This document shows, in pieces, positions 54,197-63,596 of a DNA stretch of 64,000 nucleotides; within the stretch, counting starts at the first letter, position 1; each line of letters begins with the position of its first letter. The notes beneath the pieces were generated by a model that was given only the letters and a program-made list of their open reading frames with translations, searched no databases and was not told the DNA's origin. Where the stretch lies: positions 310,001-374,000 of the forward strand of contig NZ_CP147246.1 in assembly GCF_002174455.2 (NCBI RefSeq). Reading direction: 5' to 3'. Source of the stretch: Enterococcus sp. 9D6_DIV0238 (GTDB lineage Bacteria > Bacillota > Bacilli > Lactobacillales > Enterococcaceae). Made by a program: the position numbers and the translations under genes.

Positions 54197-54240
54197 AAAG
54201 TACGGGACAAAACTTATCATTCGTTTTGTCCCGTACTTTT
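54197..54240. terminator. bidirectional terminator
   Basis: AAAAGTACGGGACAAAAC with its complement. Same GACAAAAC/GTTTTGTC core as 37634 and 53334. Shared by the hydrolase gene and the converging reductase gene. Confidence 0.9.
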
Positions 54241-54266
54241 TATTTTGCTCTCTTTATTTTCGCTAA

Positions 54267-55091
54267 CTAAAAATCAAAATTGTCAGGATCTGGACCAATA
54301 CGTTCATTTGTATTCAACTGATCGATTCGTTCCATTTCATCCTTACTTAATTCAAAATCAAAAACATCGAAGTTTTGTTTGATTCGATCCTCATGCACTG
54401 ATTTTGGAATAACAATGATATCATTTTGTAAATGCCAGCGAATGATAACTTGTGCAGCAGTTTTATTATGTGTTTTCCCAATTTCAACCAAGACTGAATT
54501 TTCAAGGATTTTCCCTTGACCTAAAGGTGACCACGCTTCTGCAGCAATATTATGCTCAGCTAAGAAACGACGTAAAGGCTCTTGTGTTAATGTTGGGTGT
54601 ATTTCAACTTGATCGACAACAGGTTTTACCGTTGCGTCTTTAAGGAGATCCTCAAGGTGATGTTCGTGGAAATTAGAAACACCGATTGCTTTTGCTCGGC
54701 CACTATGATAAATCTCTTCCATCGCCCGCCAAGAATCTTTATATTTCCCTTCAACTGGCCAGTGAATCAAATATAAGTCGACATAGTCTAACCCAAGTTT
54801 CTCTAAGCTCTTATCAAAGGCTTTAAGAGCTGACTCATATCCTTGGTCCGCATTCCATAATTTAGTTGTAACAAAAATCTCTTCTCTAGGAACTCCAGAC
54901 TGACTAATCCCTTCTCCTACGCCTTCTTCGTTTTTATAAGCTGCAGCAGTGTCGATCAAACGATATCCTGTTTCAAGCGCCCATTTTACAGAATTTACTG
55001 CTTCTTTCCCATCTTCTACCTTCCAAACGCCTAAACCTAAGCGAGGAATGATAGAACCATTAGCCAATTCTTTTGTTGTTTCAAAAGACAT
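54267..55091 (-). CDS. aldo/keto reductase
   Basis: 274 residues, (beta/alpha)8 barrel. The catalytic tetrad is visible: Asp and Tyr in [11 protein letters not shown] near 44-55, Lys in V-T-T-K-L-W near 77 and His in L-I-H-W-P near 107. I-G-V-S-N-F and the I-P-K-S NADPH motif are present. Similar enzymes (YvgN/2,5-diketo-gluconate reductase type) reduce methylglyoxal and other aldehydes, which would fit with gloA nearby. ATG at 55091 follows AAAGGA. Confidence 0.9.
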   Translation of the reverse strand: MSFETTKELANGSIIPRLGLGVWKVEDGKEAVNSVKWALETGYRLIDTAAAYKNEEGVGEGISQSGVPREEIFVTTKLWNADQGYESALKAFDKSLEKLGLDYVDLYLIHWPVEGKYKDSWRAMEEIYHSGRAKAIGVSNFHEHHLEDLLKDATVKPVVDQVEIHPTLTQEPLRRFLAEHNIAAEAWSPLGQGKILENSVLVEIGKTHNKTAAQVIIRWHLQNDIIVIPKSVHEDRIKQNFDVFDFELSKDEMERIDQLNTNERIGPDPDNFDF

Positions 55092-55407
55092 ACATCGGTC
55101 ATTCCTTTCCATATAAAATTTTTTCTTACTTTATTATACTCCTAAAGTATCCAGATGAAAAACAACTCATTTTATAAAAAGCCCTGTTTTCCTAAATTGA
55201 TAACTTTTATAAAAGAGTTAATAAGTTAAAAAAGAGCTTTAAATCAGCTTATACATAGACTCTCCACTATTAATCACACCTTGATCATTCTATTTTGGGA
55301 GCTGCAAGTTTCTCAATCTGATGAAGACTTATTAATCGCAAAGTAGCGTCCATGACAACCTGCCTTTTTTTATTTTCTGTATCTAAGCTAAGTCTTTTAA
55401 AGAAACA
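55092..55407. other. intergenic stretch without a clear gene
   Basis: About 315 AT-rich bp. On the minus strand a 22-codon frame (about 55351-55283, MDATLRLISLHQIEKLAAPK...) follows AGGCAGG, but nothing else supports it; it may be a gene remnant or a micro-peptide. No transposon ends seen. Confidence 0.3.
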
Positions 55408-55449
55408 AAAAAACTCGAAAGTCACTTTTAACAAGTGAGCTCTCAAGAT
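55408..55449 (-). terminator. terminator after ilvE
   Basis: Imperfect stem with CACTT/AAGTG at the tip and CTTGAGAG/CTTTCGAG at the base, followed by seven T residues on the minus strand. Confidence 0.6.
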
Positions 55450-55463
55450 TTTATTGCAAAGTT

Positions 55464-56480
55464 CTATACGCTGATATTTCTGATCCAGCCTGATGGTCCT
55501 GGAATATCACCAAATTGAATGCCTGTAAGCTCATCATATAATCTTTGAGTGACTGGACCAACTTCATTTTCACTGTAAAACACATGAAAATCATCTCCAA
55601 CTTGGATCCCGCCAATCGGTGAAATGACAGCAGCAGTTCCGCAAGCTCCGGCTTCTTTATATTGATCCAGCGAATCAAGATAAACATCTTCTTCTACCGC
55701 TTCCAAGCCCAAATTGTGCTCGGCAAGATGCAAAAGTGAATACTTTGTGATACTCGGTAAAATAGATGGAGACAATGGTGTAACGAAACGATCGTCTTTT
55801 GTGATTCCAAAGAAATTAGCTGAACCTACCTCTTCGATCTTTGTATGTGTCGCCGGATCAAGGTAGATACAATCTGAAAAACTTCGCTCTTTTGCTTCTT
55901 CACCTGGAAGTAAGCTTGCAGCATAATTTCCTCCAACTTTGATCGCTCCTGTGCCATGAGGGGCCGCACGATCATATTCTGAAACCACAAAATTAGTCGG
56001 TACTAAGCCGCCTTTAAAGTAAGCACCAACTGGCATACAAAACACAGTAAACAAATATTCAGGGGCTGGATGAACTCCGATCCCTTGACCTACTCCGATC
56101 AACAGCGGACGGATATAGAGGGTTCCACCACTTCCATAAGGTGGAACGAAAGCTTCATTTGCCTTTACTACCTCTTCAACTGCTTGAATAAATTTTTCTT
56201 CTGGAACTTCAGCCATCAATAGTCTTTTGGCACTGCGGTTCATACGCTTTGAGTTCTCATCTACTCTAAATAAATTGATAGAACCATCTTTGCACCGATA
56301 AGCTTTAAGCCCTTCAAAACATTGCTGTCCATAATGGAGGGCTGCAGAGCCTTCATGTAAATGAAGAACATTATCTTCAGTCAGTTTCCCTTCATCCCAT
56401 TGACCATCTTTCCACATCGAAATATAACGAAAAGGTGTTTTTATATAGTCGAAGCCTAAATTATCCCAATCTAATGTCAT
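55464..56480 (-). CDS. ilvE: branched-chain amino acid aminotransferase
   Basis: PLP class IV transaminase moving amino groups between Glu and Leu, Ile or Val. 338 residues. The PLP lysine lies in I-K-V-G-G-N-Y-A near 186, with F-E-G-L-K-A-Y near 64, Y-I-R-P-L near 124 and E-V-G-S-A-N-F near 225. ATG at 56480 follows GGAG. The promoter (TTAACA, 18 bp, TACAAT) is overlapped by a CodY-like box, as expected for a branched-chain amino acid gene. Confidence 0.95.
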   Translation of the reverse strand: MTLDWDNLGFDYIKTPFRYISMWKDGQWDEGKLTEDNVLHLHEGSAALHYGQQCFEGLKAYRCKDGSINLFRVDENSKRMNRSAKRLLMAEVPEEKFIQAVEEVVKANEAFVPPYGSGGTLYIRPLLIGVGQGIGVHPAPEYLFTVFCMPVGAYFKGGLVPTNFVVSEYDRAAPHGTGAIKVGGNYAASLLPGEEAKERSFSDCIYLDPATHTKIEEVGSANFFGITKDDRFVTPLSPSILPSITKYSLLHLAEHNLGLEAVEEDVYLDSLDQYKEAGACGTAAVISPIGGIQVGDDFHVFYSENEVGPVTQRLYDELTGIQFGDIPGPSGWIRNISV

Positions 56481-56492
56481 GCAATCACTCCT

Positions 56493-56507
56493 TATTTTCA
56501 GAATATT
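56493..56507. promoter_or_regulatory. CodY-like box at ilvE
   Basis: TATTTTCAGAATATT matches AATTTTCWGAAAATT at 13 of 15 positions and overlaps the -10 (56505-56510). Likely repression when branched-chain amino acids or GTP are plentiful. Confidence 0.55.
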
Positions 56508-56593
56508 GTAACATATTCCCAATCACTTTGTTAACCTTTTTACAGAAATAATGACATCTTTTTTCAATTTCAAGTATAATATGAAGAGGACAA

Positions 56594-57580
56594 ATGGAAG
56601 AGGAATGCTTTCTCCTTTCAAAACAGTCAAAGAAAGTTGGGTTATTATTGCTTATTTTGGGACAATCTATTTCCAGCAGTACATTAGACAGCACGACAGA
56701 TTCTACGCTTGATATAAAAGTAGCCACTGAACGAAAAGTCAATGCTCTACAGCGTTTTTGGAACGATATCAATTGGGATCACATTTTAGCTGTTGTGATT
56801 GAAAAAACGATCTATTTAGTTTTATTGATTTTACTTTTTATCGTTTTAAATCGTATTGGAAAACTATTGATCGATCGAGCATATAACAACTATAGCAAAA
56901 AGCAATCTTTTAGCGAAAGTCGTCTAAAAACTTTGCATACATTGATCATCAATGCGTTTCAGTATACATTATTTTTCTTCTTTATTTATTCTTTATTGAC
57001 AACTGTCGGTGTTCCTGTAGGGTCCTTACTTGCTGGTGCTGGGATCGCAGGTGTAGCAATTGGTTTAGGCGCACAAGGATTTATGAATGATATCATTACC
57101 GGCTTTTTCATTATTTTAGAACAACAGATGGATGTTGGTGATTATGTTCGTCTGACTGCCTTAGGTATTGAAGGAACTGTGACTTCCGTTGGTCTAAGAA
57201 CGATTCAAATGAAGGCTCTTGACGGAACTGTCCATTTTATCCCTAATCGTAATATTACAACTATCAGTAACCTTTCACGCTCTAATATGCAGGTGTTGAT
57301 CGATGTGCGGATTATTCCTGATGAAGGATATGACCAGATCGTTGCAGTCATCGAACAGGTAAATCAGGAGCTTAAAGAAAAATATTCCGAAAGTATCCAG
57401 TCTGGACCAACGGTTTTTGGAATGGTTGATTTAGGCAACGGAAACTTTGCTATTCGGACGACGATGTATGTATTAAATGGAAAACAAGCAGTGATCCGAG
57501 AAGAATTTTTGGCACAGTACGTCAAAAAATTGTCAGAAGCGAATTTCTCCATACCAAATACACCGATTACTTTAAAATAG
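56594..57580 (+). CDS. small-conductance mechanosensitive channel, MscS family
   Basis: 328 residues, YkuT-like. TM helices near 65-85, 112-135 and the pore helix near 138-160 (G-V-P-V-G-S-L-L-A-G-A-G-I-A-G-V-A-I-G-L-G-A-Q). The MscS beta domain has G-D-Y-V-R near 190 and the I-P-N-R motif near 222. It releases solutes on hypo-osmotic shock. The first 55 residues are poorly conserved in type, and a later start is possible. In Bacillus a ykuT gene lies beside the same acetyl-DAP genes. Confidence 0.88.
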   Translation: MEEECFLLSKQSKKVGLLLLILGQSISSSTLDSTTDSTLDIKVATERKVNALQRFWNDINWDHILAVVIEKTIYLVLLILLFIVLNRIGKLLIDRAYNNYSKKQSFSESRLKTLHTLIINAFQYTLFFFFIYSLLTTVGVPVGSLLAGAGIAGVAIGLGAQGFMNDIITGFFIILEQQMDVGDYVRLTALGIEGTVTSVGLRTIQMKALDGTVHFIPNRNITTISNLSRSNMQVLIDVRIIPDEGYDQIVAVIEQVNQELKEKYSESIQSGPTVFGMVDLGNGNFAIRTTMYVLNGKQAVIREEFLAQYVKKLSEANFSIPNTPITLK

Positions 57581-57609
57581 ATGTTTTCGTCTTATCGTTT
57601 ATTCGTTTT

Positions 57610-57656
57610 AAAAGGACTAGGGCATAACTCTACGAGTTATGCCCTAGTCCCTCTTT
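57610..57656. terminator. bidirectional terminator
   Basis: AAAGGACTAGGGCATAACTC-TAC and its complement. Serves the MscS gene and the converging deacetylase gene, whose stop it touches. Confidence 0.9.
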
Positions 57657-58783
57657 TATTTATCTAATGATTTTAAAAATGCAGAAATGTGCTTGACTGC
57701 GAAAGGAATCGCTTCTTCTTTCGGATCGAATTTAGCTGAATGTAGTCCATAAACACTATCTACACCTAACCAAAACATTGTTCCCGGAACCTTCGATAAT
57801 AAATACCCAAAGTCTTCACCTGTCATCGCTACTCCCGCTTCATAAAATGAAACCTCTTCTTCTTGTTCCATAAAACGCATAAAACGCTCTGTTGTCACTT
57901 GATCATTGATAACAGGAACATACCCTTTTTGATCTAAAAAAACATCTACCTCGCAATTAAATGATTTTGCAATTCCCTCTCCAATTTCCCTGATTCTTTT
58001 TTGAGTCAATTGATTCATCTCATCTGTAAGTGTTCGAATCGTTCCAGAAATCGTTGCTTTTCCAGCGATCACGTTTGTAGCACTTCCTGCATTGAACGTC
58101 CCAAAAGTCACAACTGCTCCTTCTACCGGATTAACATTGCGGCTGACAATCGTCTGAGCTTGCTGCACAAAACTCATACCAGCAATGATCATATCATTGG
58201 AATCTTGAGGAAACGCTGCATGTCCGCCTTTGCCAACCAATGTAACTTGTACCTCACAAGTCGCAGCAAACAACGTTCCAACTTTGGTTGTGATCGTTCC
58301 TACCGGCAGATCAGGATTGACATGCAATCCGTAAAATTCATCAGGCAACCATTCTCCAAAGGCACCTCCGTCATACATCAACATTCCTCCTGCTTCATTT
58401 TCTTCAGCAGGTTGGAAAAGGAATAAATAATTATTTTCAGGTTGCTCTTTTGCTAACTGTTCCAATAGTCCTAAAGCAATCGTCATATGAAAATCGTGCC
58501 CGCAGGCATGCATGAATCCCTCTCGCATCGATTTAAAATTAGAAATAACCTCTTCAGTAATGGGTAACCCATCGATATCTGTCCGCCAACCGATTGTTTT
58601 TTTAGGGCTTTTCCCATGGATAAAAACTAAAATACCTGTCTGCCAAACCTTTACTTCTATATAGTCCTTCTCAATTTGACGGATCAACGTCAATAGTTTT
58701 TTTTGTGTTTCAATTTCTTCCAAGCCAATCTCAGGTATTTGATGCAACTGTCTGCGAATCTCTATCAATCGATCATTAATCAC
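57656..58783 (-). CDS. N-acetyldiaminopimelate deacetylase-like M20 amidohydrolase
   Basis: 375 residues. M20D metal motifs: A-C-G-H-D-F-H near 92, P-A-E-E near 125, H-V-N near 155 and T-G-E-D-F-G near 325. The dimerisation lid is in the middle. It matches YkuR-type enzymes removing acetate from N-acetyl-LL-diaminopimelate in the lysine/peptidoglycan pathway; general amidohydrolases look similar, but a dapD of the acetyltransferase type 3.4 kb away supports this role. The start is GTG (58783) with AGAGG upstream. It is separated from dapD by a three-gene exporter. Confidence 0.85.
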   Translation of the reverse strand: MINDRLIEIRRQLHQIPEIGLEEIETQKKLLTLIRQIEKDYIEVKVWQTGILVFIHGKSPKKTIGWRTDIDGLPITEEVISNFKSMREGFMHACGHDFHMTIALGLLEQLAKEQPENNYLFLFQPAEENEAGGMLMYDGGAFGEWLPDEFYGLHVNPDLPVGTITTKVGTLFAATCEVQVTLVGKGGHAAFPQDSNDMIIAGMSFVQQAQTIVSRNVNPVEGAVVTFGTFNAGSATNVIAGKATISGTIRTLTDEMNQLTQKRIREIGEGIAKSFNCEVDVFLDQKGYVPVINDQVTTERFMRFMEQEEEVSFYEAGVAMTGEDFGYLLSKVPGTMFWLGVDSVYGLHSAKFDPKEEAIPFAVKHISAFLKSLDK

Positions 58784-58881
58784 TATTTATCTGCCTCTTT
58801 TCTATTTCATAAGACTTATTGTTCAACAAAAAAAAGAATCTGTCAATCGTTGAATTACGCTAACACTGATTGTCGAGAAAA

Positions 58882-58919
58882 TAAAAAAATAAGACCAAAC
58901 AAGATTTCTGTTTGGTCTT
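58882..58919 (-). terminator. terminator after the exporter operon
   Basis: AAGACCAAACA paired with TGTTTGGTCTT around 7 nt, T-run on the minus strand. Confidence 0.88.
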
Positions 58920-58932
58920 ACTTCAGTAGCAA

Positions 58933-60138
58933 CTATTTCATAATATCGATTAGATCCTTTTTAGAAGCTGCTGATGCAGGCATATAACTAAACGCGATCC
59001 CAATCAAAGCTGAAATTCCTACTGCTAAGAAGATTGTAAATAAATCTGGGCGAACCGCAAACGGTAAAAATAGAGAGGTCAAAAGCCCTAAAAGCATACC
59101 AAGAAGATAGCCGATCAAACCGCCAAGTAAAGTCAATGTCAGTCCTTCTGCCAAAAATTGTTTGCGAATATCTTTCTCTGTTGCTCCCAACGCACGACGA
59201 ATACCGATTTCTTTTGTTCGTTCAGAAACAGAAATGTACATCATGTTCATCACACCCACACCTGCAATAAACAATGAAATTCCAGCAACTGCAGAGATAA
59301 ACAACGTTAAGTTATCTAAAATTTTACCCATTTCAGCAATATCTGATTTAGGGTTATACTGTTCATATTCTCCAACATTACGCAAACTACCATTAAAATT
59401 CAACTGCTTCAATACTTCTGCAGTGATTCGTTCCTTATCTCGTACATTTTCTACTTCTAAATTTAAAATTGATTGGCTTTCCTTTTTCTTAAAGTAACGA
59501 TCATAACTGTTTATCGGAAAATAAGCCAAAGGTGCTTGATTTTCCATCGATAACGTGCCATTTTTATTAGCAGTAATACCGACGATCGTAAATAATTCGC
59601 TGCCAACTTCAAACCCTTTCCCCAATGCTTGCTCAGGGTCACCATATAATTTTTGTGCTAAAATCTCATCGATCACAACAACTTTATTCAATGTTTCACT
59701 GTCTTTGGGTTCAAGTTGACGGCCTTTCAATAATTGAAGAGTCGTTTGTTCCACACGTTCAACTGTTTTTGTCAACTTCTTTTCTCTGATATGAATTTCC
59801 ACTTGACGTTCAGTCAATTTTTGCTTCGGCTCGTAAAAATCTACTTTCTTAACACCTTTTACATTTTTTATTAAATCTAAATCACTTTTTTTAAAAACTT
59901 CATTTTCAGTGAATGCATTAGCAACATCATAATAATTAAACGTTAAATTGTTGACGTTTTCGTTAGTGTTAGTCATTGACATTTTATCGATCATATCTCG
60001 TTTGAACCCATTACCGATCGACACGATCGTAATTACTGATGCAATACCGATGATTATGCCGAACATCGTCAGAAAGCTACGTTTTTTATTTTTTAAAATA
60101 GACTTTAGTGCTGTCTTCCAGAGAACATAACTTTTCAT
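58933..60138 (-). CDS. MacB-like ABC transporter permease
   Basis: 401 residues: N-terminal TM helix (about 20-42, after K-S-I-L-K-N-K-K-R-S-F-L), a large extracellular MacB-type domain of about 230 residues, then three TM helices (about 278-300, 325-350, 362-385) in the FtsX-like domain with E-I-G-I-R-R-A-L-G-A. Together with the ATPase and adaptor it forms a MacAB/YknXYZ-type exporter. Overlaps the ATPase gene by 4 nt. Substrate unknown; peptides or cell-envelope-active compounds are typical. Confidence 0.9.
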   Translation of the reverse strand: MKSYVLWKTALKSILKNKKRSFLTMFGIIIGIASVITIVSIGNGFKRDMIDKMSMTNTNENVNNLTFNYYDVANAFTENEVFKKSDLDLIKNVKGVKKVDFYEPKQKLTERQVEIHIREKKLTKTVERVEQTTLQLLKGRQLEPKDSETLNKVVVIDEILAQKLYGDPEQALGKGFEVGSELFTIVGITANKNGTLSMENQAPLAYFPINSYDRYFKKKESQSILNLEVENVRDKERITAEVLKQLNFNGSLRNVGEYEQYNPKSDIAEMGKILDNLTLFISAVAGISLFIAGVGVMNMMYISVSERTKEIGIRRALGATEKDIRKQFLAEGLTLTLLGGLIGYLLGMLLGLLTSLFLPFAVRPDLFTIFLAVGISALIGIAFSYMPASAASKKDLIDIMK

Positions 60139-60815
60139 TTAATCAGCTCCTCTTCCAAGATCATGCCGTCTTTTACACGGATCAATCGATCACAGTAAGA
60201 AACCATTTCTGGATTATGCGTAACTAAAATGATCGTTGCGCCTTCTTTACGATTTAATTCCTGAAATAACTGCATGATGTCTTCTGAGGTCTTTGAATCT
60301 AATGCGCCTGTTGGTTCATCTGCAATAATAAATTTAGGAGAATTGACGATTGCCCTAGCAATCGCCACACGTTGCTGCTGACCACCGGAAAGCTGTTTCG
60401 GATATTTATTGCCCTTATCCGGCAAGCCTACTTTTTCAAGAACTTCCTGAACTCTCTCTTTGGTATTCTCGTAAGCTGATCCATTATAAAGCAGTGGTAA
60501 TTCAATATTTTCAAAAACCGTATTATTTTCAATCAAACTAAAATTTTGGAAAACAAAACCGACAGAGCGATTTCGAATCGCAGAAAGATCTTTATCTGAA
60601 AAATCAGTGATTTCTTTTCCTTCAAAAAGATATTTCCCTTCAAATTTCTTATCAATAAAACCGATCAAATTGATCAAGGTTGATTTACCGGAACCAGACG
60701 GCCCCATGACTGCCACAAATTCCTTTTCATTGATTTCAAAGTTGATATCTTTCAGCACATGAAGTTGTTCTTCTTCCAGTGAGTAATACTTGTTTATATG
60801 TTCCAGTTTAATCAT
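60135..60815 (-). CDS. MacB/LolD-type ABC transporter ATPase
   Basis: 226 residues. Walker A G-P-S-G-S-G-K-S-T near 38-46, Q loop F-Q-N-F-S-L, signature L-S-G-G-Q-Q-Q-R near 142, Walker B F-I-I-A-D-E-P-T-G near 160 and H-loop T-H-N-P. ATG at 60815 overlaps the adaptor gene's end and follows GCAGGTGG. It powers the exporter. Confidence 0.95.
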   Translation of the reverse strand: MIKLEHINKYYSLEEEQLHVLKDINFEINEKEFVAVMGPSGSGKSTLINLIGFIDKKFEGKYLFEGKEITDFSDKDLSAIRNRSVGFVFQNFSLIENNTVFENIELPLLYNGSAYENTKERVQEVLEKVGLPDKGNKYPKQLSGGQQQRVAIARAIVNSPKFIIADEPTGALDSKTSEDIMQLFQELNRKEGATIILVTHNPEMVSYCDRLIRVKDGMILEEELIK

Positions 60816-61965
60816 TTTCGACCACCTGCACTTCTGCATCGTTTTTTAATGATTCATCAGGATTATCAATGATTGTCATTCCTTTTGAAACACCGGATTC
60901 TACAACTTTAGCATTATTGCTGTCAGAAAGTTTCACTTCAGTTTTTTTAGCTCGGCCATTTTTATAGATATAAACAAAAGTTTGTTTGCCTTCGGTCACA
61001 ATTGCACTTTGAGGTAAGATCAATTGAGGCTGCTGCAAAGAAACTTGTGCTGAAGAGCCATAGGGCCAAGGAAAATCACCTTCTACAGTAAACTCATAGG
61101 TCGGGATCTCGCTTTCTCCGCCAGTACTTGTTTTAGGTAATTGATTGATTGTTCCAACTTTCCCTGCAACTTCTTGGTTTGAACCGATAGAAGTAACACT
61201 AACTTCCTGACCTGTTTTTAATTTTGAAAGATCATACTCTGTTACAGTTCCTTTAATTTGTTTTGATTTGCTCAAAACTCTTACCAAAGGAATATCTAAT
61301 GACTTTTTCCCAGCTTCATTCACGATTGCAATTCCATCTTGGGTAGCTTGGACTGTCGTCACGATTTTTCCTTGCTCCGTTTCCAGTGCTGCTGCTTCGT
61401 CATTCACATCAGTATTTGCTAATTCTAATGCCTGTTGTGCTTGAATCACTTCACTATTAGCAGCAGTCAATTCAGTTTGTTGCTGCTCTACCTTACTTTT
61501 TAGTGTTTCTTTTATTTCTGGATCAGTTTCACGATCCACGTCTGCTTTACTTTGGTTTAAAGCAGCTTGTGCCTCATTGTATTTCGTTTGTGCATTCGTT
61601 AAGTTTTGCGCAGCTTGTTGTGCTGTCAAGCTACTTTTATTTACTGTTCGCTGTTGTTGATCGGCGCGAGTCTGAGCATCACTATTTTGATAGTTCAGCA
61701 CTACTTCTCCAGCTTTGACTTCCTGTTCATTTTTGACTGGGATCGATGCGATCGTTCCTAAAGTTTGATCATAAAAAATATCTTCGCTTTGAGTAGCGCT
61801 GATTTCTCCTTTTAGTACAAGAGGATCTAGCGGCTCCAGCTTAAATGCACTATAACTTGGTTCACTATTTTTATTTGAAGAAGATAAGAAAAAATATCCT
61901 CCGATCCCTAAACTAAGAATAACGCCGCCGATAACCCATTTTACTTTTTTGTTCTTCATCATCAT
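60808..61965 (-). CDS. MacA/YknX-like efflux adaptor protein
   Basis: 385 residues: N-terminal membrane anchor (about 8-27), lipoyl-like barrel, a long coiled-coil hairpin (about 95-185, rich in Gln and Ala), then beta-barrel and membrane-proximal domains. Belongs to the HlyD/RND membrane-fusion family, Gram-positive YknX type. First gene of the adaptor-ATPase-permease operon; AGGAGG ribosome site before three successive ATGs. Confidence 0.9.
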   Translation of the reverse strand: MMMKNKKVKWVIGGVILSLGIGGYFFLSSSNKNSEPSYSAFKLEPLDPLVLKGEISATQSEDIFYDQTLGTIASIPVKNEQEVKAGEVVLNYQNSDAQTRADQQQRTVNKSSLTAQQAAQNLTNAQTKYNEAQAALNQSKADVDRETDPEIKETLKSKVEQQQTELTAANSEVIQAQQALELANTDVNDEAAALETEQGKIVTTVQATQDGIAIVNEAGKKSLDIPLVRVLSKSKQIKGTVTEYDLSKLKTGQEVSVTSIGSNQEVAGKVGTINQLPKTSTGGESEIPTYEFTVEGDFPWPYGSSAQVSLQQPQLILPQSAIVTEGKQTFVYIYKNGRAKKTEVKLSDSNNAKVVESGVSKGMTIIDNPDESLKNDAEVQVVEND

Positions 61966-62061
61966 AATTCCTCCTACAATCTATCTAATAATGATTATAG
62001 ATGTTTAATGACACTTCAAAAAGCGAATAAACGAACAGTTTTCTTACATATTTGAAAGCTT

Positions 62062-62109
62062 AAAAAAGAATAGATGAGACAGCCTAAGCGTCCCACCTAT
62101 TCTTTTTTT
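62062..62109 (-). terminator. terminator after dapD
   Basis: AAAAAGAATAG paired with CTATTCTTTTT around a loop with an inner GAC/GTC pair. It separates dapD from the exporter operon. Confidence 0.82.
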
Positions 62110-62138
62110 CATATCTCGTTATCATTTAGTGTGGATGA

Positions 62139-62840
62139 TCAAAGCTTTCTCAATTCATCCAGCATCGTTGTTTTACTTTTAGTTTTAGCATCGATATCTT
62201 TGATTTTTCTAGCAGGAACTCCCGCAACAACTGTGTACGGCGCAACATCATCGACCACAATTGCACCAGCAGCAACCACTGCTCCTTCACCTACTCTAAC
62301 GCCTTCCAAAACAACGGCGTTTGCTCCGATCAAGACATTGTCCTCAATTACGACAGGTTGAGCACTTGGCGGTTCAACAACACCAGCCAGTACTGTTCCA
62401 GCACCAATATGACAATTCTTACCTACGGTTGCTCTTCCACCTAAAATTGCACCCATATCGATCATTGAGGATTCACCGATCACCGCCCCAATATTAATAA
62501 TAGCACCCATCATAATGACCGCTTGATCCCCGATCTCCACTTGATCACGAATAATCGCTCCCGGTTCAATACGTGCGTTGATTTCTTTAATATCAAGCAT
62601 CGGGATCGCTGAATTTCGAGCATCATTTTCAACAACGTAATCCTCGATCGCTGCTTCATTTTCACTTAGAAAAGCCTTAATATCTTCCCATTCTCCAAAT
62701 AACGTTCCTGTTTTGCAGTTCGTAAAAGCTTGGATCGTTTCTGGAAACGTAACTTCTTTTAGCTTTCCTTTCAATGTCACCTTGACAGGCGTTTTCTTTT
62801 TGGCATTTCCAATATAATTGATAATTTCATATGCGTCCAT
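62139..62840 (-). CDS. dapD: tetrahydrodipicolinate N-acetyltransferase
   Basis: 233 residues: N-terminal alpha/beta domain, then left-handed beta-helix hexapeptide repeats ([16 protein letters not shown], about 105-205) and [10 protein letters not shown] near the end. It acetylates tetrahydrodipicolinate, the first committed step of the acetylase branch of lysine/DAP synthesis. The name DapH is also used. The usual next gene (deacetylase) is displaced by the exporter operon. Probably co-transcribed with the CBS gene 75 bp upstream. Confidence 0.93.
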   Translation of the reverse strand: MDAYEIINYIGNAKKKTPVKVTLKGKLKEVTFPETIQAFTNCKTGTLFGEWEDIKAFLSENEAAIEDYVVENDARNSAIPMLDIKEINARIEPGAIIRDQVEIGDQAVIMMGAIINIGAVIGESSMIDMGAILGGRATVGKNCHIGAGTVLAGVVEPPSAQPVVIEDNVLIGANAVVLEGVRVGEGAVVAAGAIVVDDVAPYTVVAGVPARKIKDIDAKTKSKTTMLDELRKL

Positions 62841-62915
62841 TAAATAACTCCCTTCAAACTTTACAGTAAAATAATCATTTTACAGATTTTTAGCTTAACA
62901 GAAAAACGAAAAAAA

Positions 62916-63413
62916 TCAAACAACTTTTATTTCTCGATGATCCTCTTCTGATTTTGGTAAAATGATATTTTTTCGCTCTAATTCGTGAGCCATATGATTG
63001 ATTGCTTTAAGTAGCTCTTTGCGCGTAATGATTCCTTTGAATCGTTGATTATCATCAACAACAGGTAAAAATGCTGCATCTACTAATAAATGTAGAATAT
63101 CCTCCAGTTCCCAATTTTCACCGATCACAGGAACATTGACCTCCATCACATCTGCAACCGTAAATTCTTTCAATTTATCAAAATCAACCGAGCTGATATC
63201 AAACATTTTATCTACAACATCTGATAAACTGATCAATCCGACAAATCGGTCCCCTTTATCCAAAACAGGAATTTTTGAATACTTTACTTGTGATAAAACC
63301 AATAATGCATGACTAAGCGGATTCAAACACATTACGTTTGCAACGTTTTCCGCAGGTATTAAAAATGTATTTTCTTTTTCTAATAATAATTCTTTTACAG
63401 CAGATCCAATCAT
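62916..63413 (-). CDS. cbpB: CBS-domain protein, CbpB/DarB-like
   Basis: 165 residues made of two CBS motifs (about 20-75 and 88-145; V-D-K-G-D-R-F-V-G-L-I and V-V-D-D-N-Q-R-F-K-G-I-I strands) with short ends. It matches B. subtilis YkuL (DarB) and Listeria Lmo1009 (CbpB), which bind c-di-AMP and, when free, stimulate the (p)ppGpp synthetase Rel and pyruvate carboxylase. The place next to dapD is also conserved. GGAGG ribosome site. Confidence 0.82.
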   Translation of the reverse strand: MIGSAVKELLLEKENTFLIPAENVANVMCLNPLSHALLVLSQVKYSKIPVLDKGDRFVGLISLSDVVDKMFDISSVDFDKLKEFTVADVMEVNVPVIGENWELEDILHLLVDAAFLPVVDDNQRFKGIITRKELLKAINHMAHELERKNIILPKSEEDHREIKVV

Positions 63414-63544
63414 TGGAGTGCCTCCATTTCATTTTCTTTGCCACAAACTCTATTTTACCGAAAACGGATGCAAATGTCTTGAAATTCAAACTTTTTTCAT
63501 AACTCTTAAAAAAAATTAAGCTTTGAACACAATTTCTTCACTTT

Positions 63545-63587
63545 TAAAAAGCAAGGTGAAAACAAATCGATTGTTCAACACCTTGCT
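63545..63587 (-). terminator. terminator after the phosphodiesterase gene
   Basis: AGCAAGGTG paired with CACCTTGCT, T-run on the minus strand. Confidence 0.75.
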
Positions 63588-63596
63588 GTTAGATGA

